NCBI GenBank assembly: GCA_021827225.1
Contig: JAKAXG010000200.1
Coordinates: forward strand, 1 to 7,396
Direction of reading: 5' to 3'
Origin: Actinomycetes bacterium
GTDB lineage: Bacteria; Actinomycetota; Acidimicrobiia; Acidimicrobiales; Palsa-688
DNA length: 7,396 bases
In this document: piece after piece, positions 5,954 through 7,396 of the stretch
Numbering within the stretch: the stretch's first letter is position 1
How the letters are laid out: each line of letters opens with the position of its first letter
Translations under genes and position numbers: made by a program
The notes under the pieces: model-generated
Database searches by the model: none
What the model was told of the DNA's origin: nothing
Seen by the model: only the letters and a program-made list of their open reading frames with translations

Positions 5954-7396
5954 CTAGCGGAACGCCTCGACGCCGGAGGTGGTGGGCACCAGCAGCAGGC
6001 CGCCGGCGACCGACAGCGACGCGAAGTGGGGGAGCCCCCGGCCCACCGTCACGCTCTCGAGCGCCCGCCCGGTGGCCGGGTCGATCTCCTGCAGGGTGTC
6101 GTCCCGGTAGTCGAGGGCCCACAGCCGCCCGTCGGCCAGGACGGGGGTGGAGTTGGCCCCGCCGGCCAGCCACCCGGTTGCCGGCCCGGCCAGGCGGACC
6201 TGCTGGATGCCGCCGCCCTGGCAGGGCACGTACAGGTCCCCGGTGGACGGGTCGAACGCCGTCCCCCCGTCGGGGTCGCTGCCGCAGATCCGGCCCCGCA
6301 CGGTCGAGATCAGGCGCAGGTCCGACGCCCGCAGCAGGTAGCCGATGTCGGTCTTGCCGGCCGCGAACACGGTGCCGTCGGGCAGCAGCACCGGCCCGCC
6401 GGTGGAGAGATCGAGGTCGCCGGTGGCCGCCCGGTCCCGGAACACCGCCTCGGGCGCCCCCGCCAGGTCCGGCCGCAGCTCGAGCACCGCCTCCGACCAC
6501 GGCGCCGGCCCCCCGGAGCCGGGGTTGCCGGTCGTCACGTACACCGAGCCGCCCGGGCCGACGACCGGCCCCGACCCGCCGTCCCATATGGCCCCCCCGG
6601 TGGAGCCGGGGGTGACGTCGAAGGACTCCTGCTCGGCCGGCGCCGCCAGGGGCACCCCCACCAGCCATCCGTGGTAGAGGCCGCAGTCGCCGTACTGGCC
6701 TCCGTAGCCGATGTACACCCGGCCGTTGCCGAGGGCGAGAGCGGCCCGTTGCAGGAGGTGCACCGGGTTCTCCCCGGCCGGCAGGGCCGGGTCGGCGTCC
6801 ACGCTCAGGGTGGTGCGGCCGCTCCGGACGTCGATGCCGACCAGCTGGTGGTGCACCGGGAGCCCGCCGGCGGTGCTCACCTCGCCGACGACGTAGACGG
6901 TGCCGGTCGCCGCGTCGATGACCGGGGTGCTGGTCACCCCCAGCGGGTCGACGTCGCCGCACCCGGCGACGGAGGTGACGTGGCGGAGCGGGGCGCCCAG
7001 GCTGACGCTCCACACCGGCCGGCCGGTGGCCGCGTCGAGGGCGTACACGTGGTCGTCCTCGGTGGCCACGATGACCCGGCCGTCGAAGTACAGGGGCTGG
7101 CCGTAGACGGCGGCACCGTCGAGGCGGGCGCTCCACGCCGGGCGGATCGGGGCCAGATCCGGCTGGGGCGCCGCCCGCCCCCCGTGGTCGGCCGAGTCCT
7201 GGTAGGTGGTCCAGCCGGCGGTGCCGGCCGCCGGCGTGGTCGTCGCCGACCCCGGAGGGACCGCCCCAGCCGGGGCGCCCCCCGCCCTGCCCCCGCCGGA
7301 GGGGCCGGACCCGCAGGCGGCGGCCACCACGGCCACCGACGCGGCGGCGACCGCCCGGGCCAGCGTGGCGGCCGGGCGGCGGTGCCCGCTCAGGGG
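5954..7396 (-). CDS. Exported lipoprotein with PQQ-like beta-propeller (partial, start beyond window)
   Basis: 480 residues are visible, ending at TAG 5956-5954. The first visible residues form a lipoprotein signal: basic HRRP, a hydrophobic Ala/Val stretch, then VAAAC with the lipid-modified Cys as visible residue 28. A Gly/Ser/Pro/Ala-rich linker follows, then a beta-propeller. Blade-like repeats with the PQQ-family pattern are [60 protein letters not shown] and [18 protein letters not shown]. Four further cysteines (visible residues 146, 238, 371, 392) lie in the exported part and could form disulfides. No quinoprotein dehydrogenase catalytic signature is seen, so a binding or scaffold role outside the membrane is more likely than an enzyme. 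No in-frame ATG, GTG or TTG precedes the signal hydrophobic core inside the window; the GTG at 7336 would cut the signal peptide, so the true start is probably beyond the right edge. It lies upstream of the synthetase on the same strand, possibly co-transcribed. Confidence 0.9.
   Translation of the reverse strand, partial: PLSGHRRPAATLARAVAAASVAVVAAACGSGPSGGGRAGGAPAGAVPPGSATTTPAAGTAGWTTYQDSADHGGRAAPQPDLAPIRPAWSARLDGAAVYGQPLYFDGRVIVATEDDHVYALDAATGRPVWSVSLGAPLRHVTSVAGCGDVDPLGVTSTPVIDAATGTVYVVGEVSTAGGLPVHHQLVGIDVRSGRTTLSVDADPALPAGENPVHLLQRAALALGNGRVYIGYGGQYGDCGLYHGWLVGVPLAAPAEQESFDVTPGSTGGAIWDGGSGPVVGPGGSVYVTTGNPGSGGPAPWSEAVLELRPDLAGAPEAVFRDRAATGDLDLSTGGPVLLPDGTVFAAGKTDIGYLLRASDLRLISTVRGRICGSDPDGGTAFDPSTGDLYVPCQGGGIQQVRLAGPATGWLAGGANSTPVLADGRLWALDYRDDTLQEIDPATGRALESVTVGRGLPHFASLSVAGGLLLVPTTSGVEAFR

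Noticed and set aside
3120..5957. A 945-codon open frame on the plus strand across the histidine kinase and opposite the synthetase
   Set aside because: It is a shadow frame caused by very high G+C. Its translation is repetitive Gly/Arg/His/Asp without any domain, while the synthetase and histidine kinase frames carry full conserved motifs.
5880..7136. In-frame upstream extension of the synthetase to 967 codons, as a possible fusion
   Set aside because: The extension is Arg/Gly/Pro-rich and overlaps the lipoprotein gene in another frame. A strong ribosome binding site and the family N-terminus mark the start at 5879.
7336..7396. GTG at 7336 as the start of the lipoprotein
   Set aside because: It would leave only seven residues before the lipid Cys, with no basic N-terminal region. 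The frame stays open to the window edge with HRRP and a hydrophobic stretch, which completes a normal signal peptide.
1..7396. CRISPR arrays, tRNAs, insertion sequences or defence genes
   Set aside because: No regularly spaced repeats, transposase motifs, tRNA-like folds or nuclease-type domains were seen on either strand.

Overview
The window is very G+C-rich, with G or C in nearly every third codon position. It uses many GTG starts and packs genes tightly with 4-base start/stop overlaps. This and the protein families present point to a chromosomal segment of an actinobacterium (Actinomycetota). The genus cannot be told from the sequence; a less-studied lineage such as Acidimicrobiia would fit, but that is a guess. 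I see no mobile element, CRISPR array, tRNA or rRNA.

Layout from left to right. (1) Positions 1-2020, minus strand, are a three-gene unit read from right to left: a kinase-fold phosphotransferase (1031-2020), a small DUF6285-like protein (669-1034, overlapping the kinase stop by GTGA), and a class C beta-lactamase-fold serine hydrolase (658 leftwards, cut by the window edge). (2) Positions 2021-2128 are a divergent intergenic region with a candidate leaderless promoter for the kinase. (3) Positions 2129-4260, plus strand, encode a two-component system: an OmpR/PhoB-type response regulator and a membrane sensor histidine kinase, again overlapping by GTGA. (4) Positions 4233-5879, minus strand, encode an acyl-CoA synthetase of the ACSF2/YngI-like type, whose 3' end overlaps the histidine kinase 3' end by 28 bases. 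(5) Positions 5954-7396, minus strand, encode an exported lipoprotein with a PQQ-like beta-propeller, whose start lies beyond the right edge.

The most informative reading is metabolic. The kinase and the DUF6285-like protein resemble the LvaA/LvaB pair of the bacterial levulinate pathway, in which the pair phosphorylates the 4-hydroxyl of 4-hydroxyacyl-CoA so that an acyl-CoA dehydrogenase-like enzyme can remove it. The same kinase fold is the N-terminal domain of ACAD10/ACAD11. An acyl-CoA synthetase lies about 2.2 kb away and could supply the CoA thioester. The dehydrogenase partner is not in the window. The two-component system between the two metabolic units may control them, but nothing in the sequence proves this. 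The remaining content looks like ordinary chromosomal genes; I did not find a clear new type of system.
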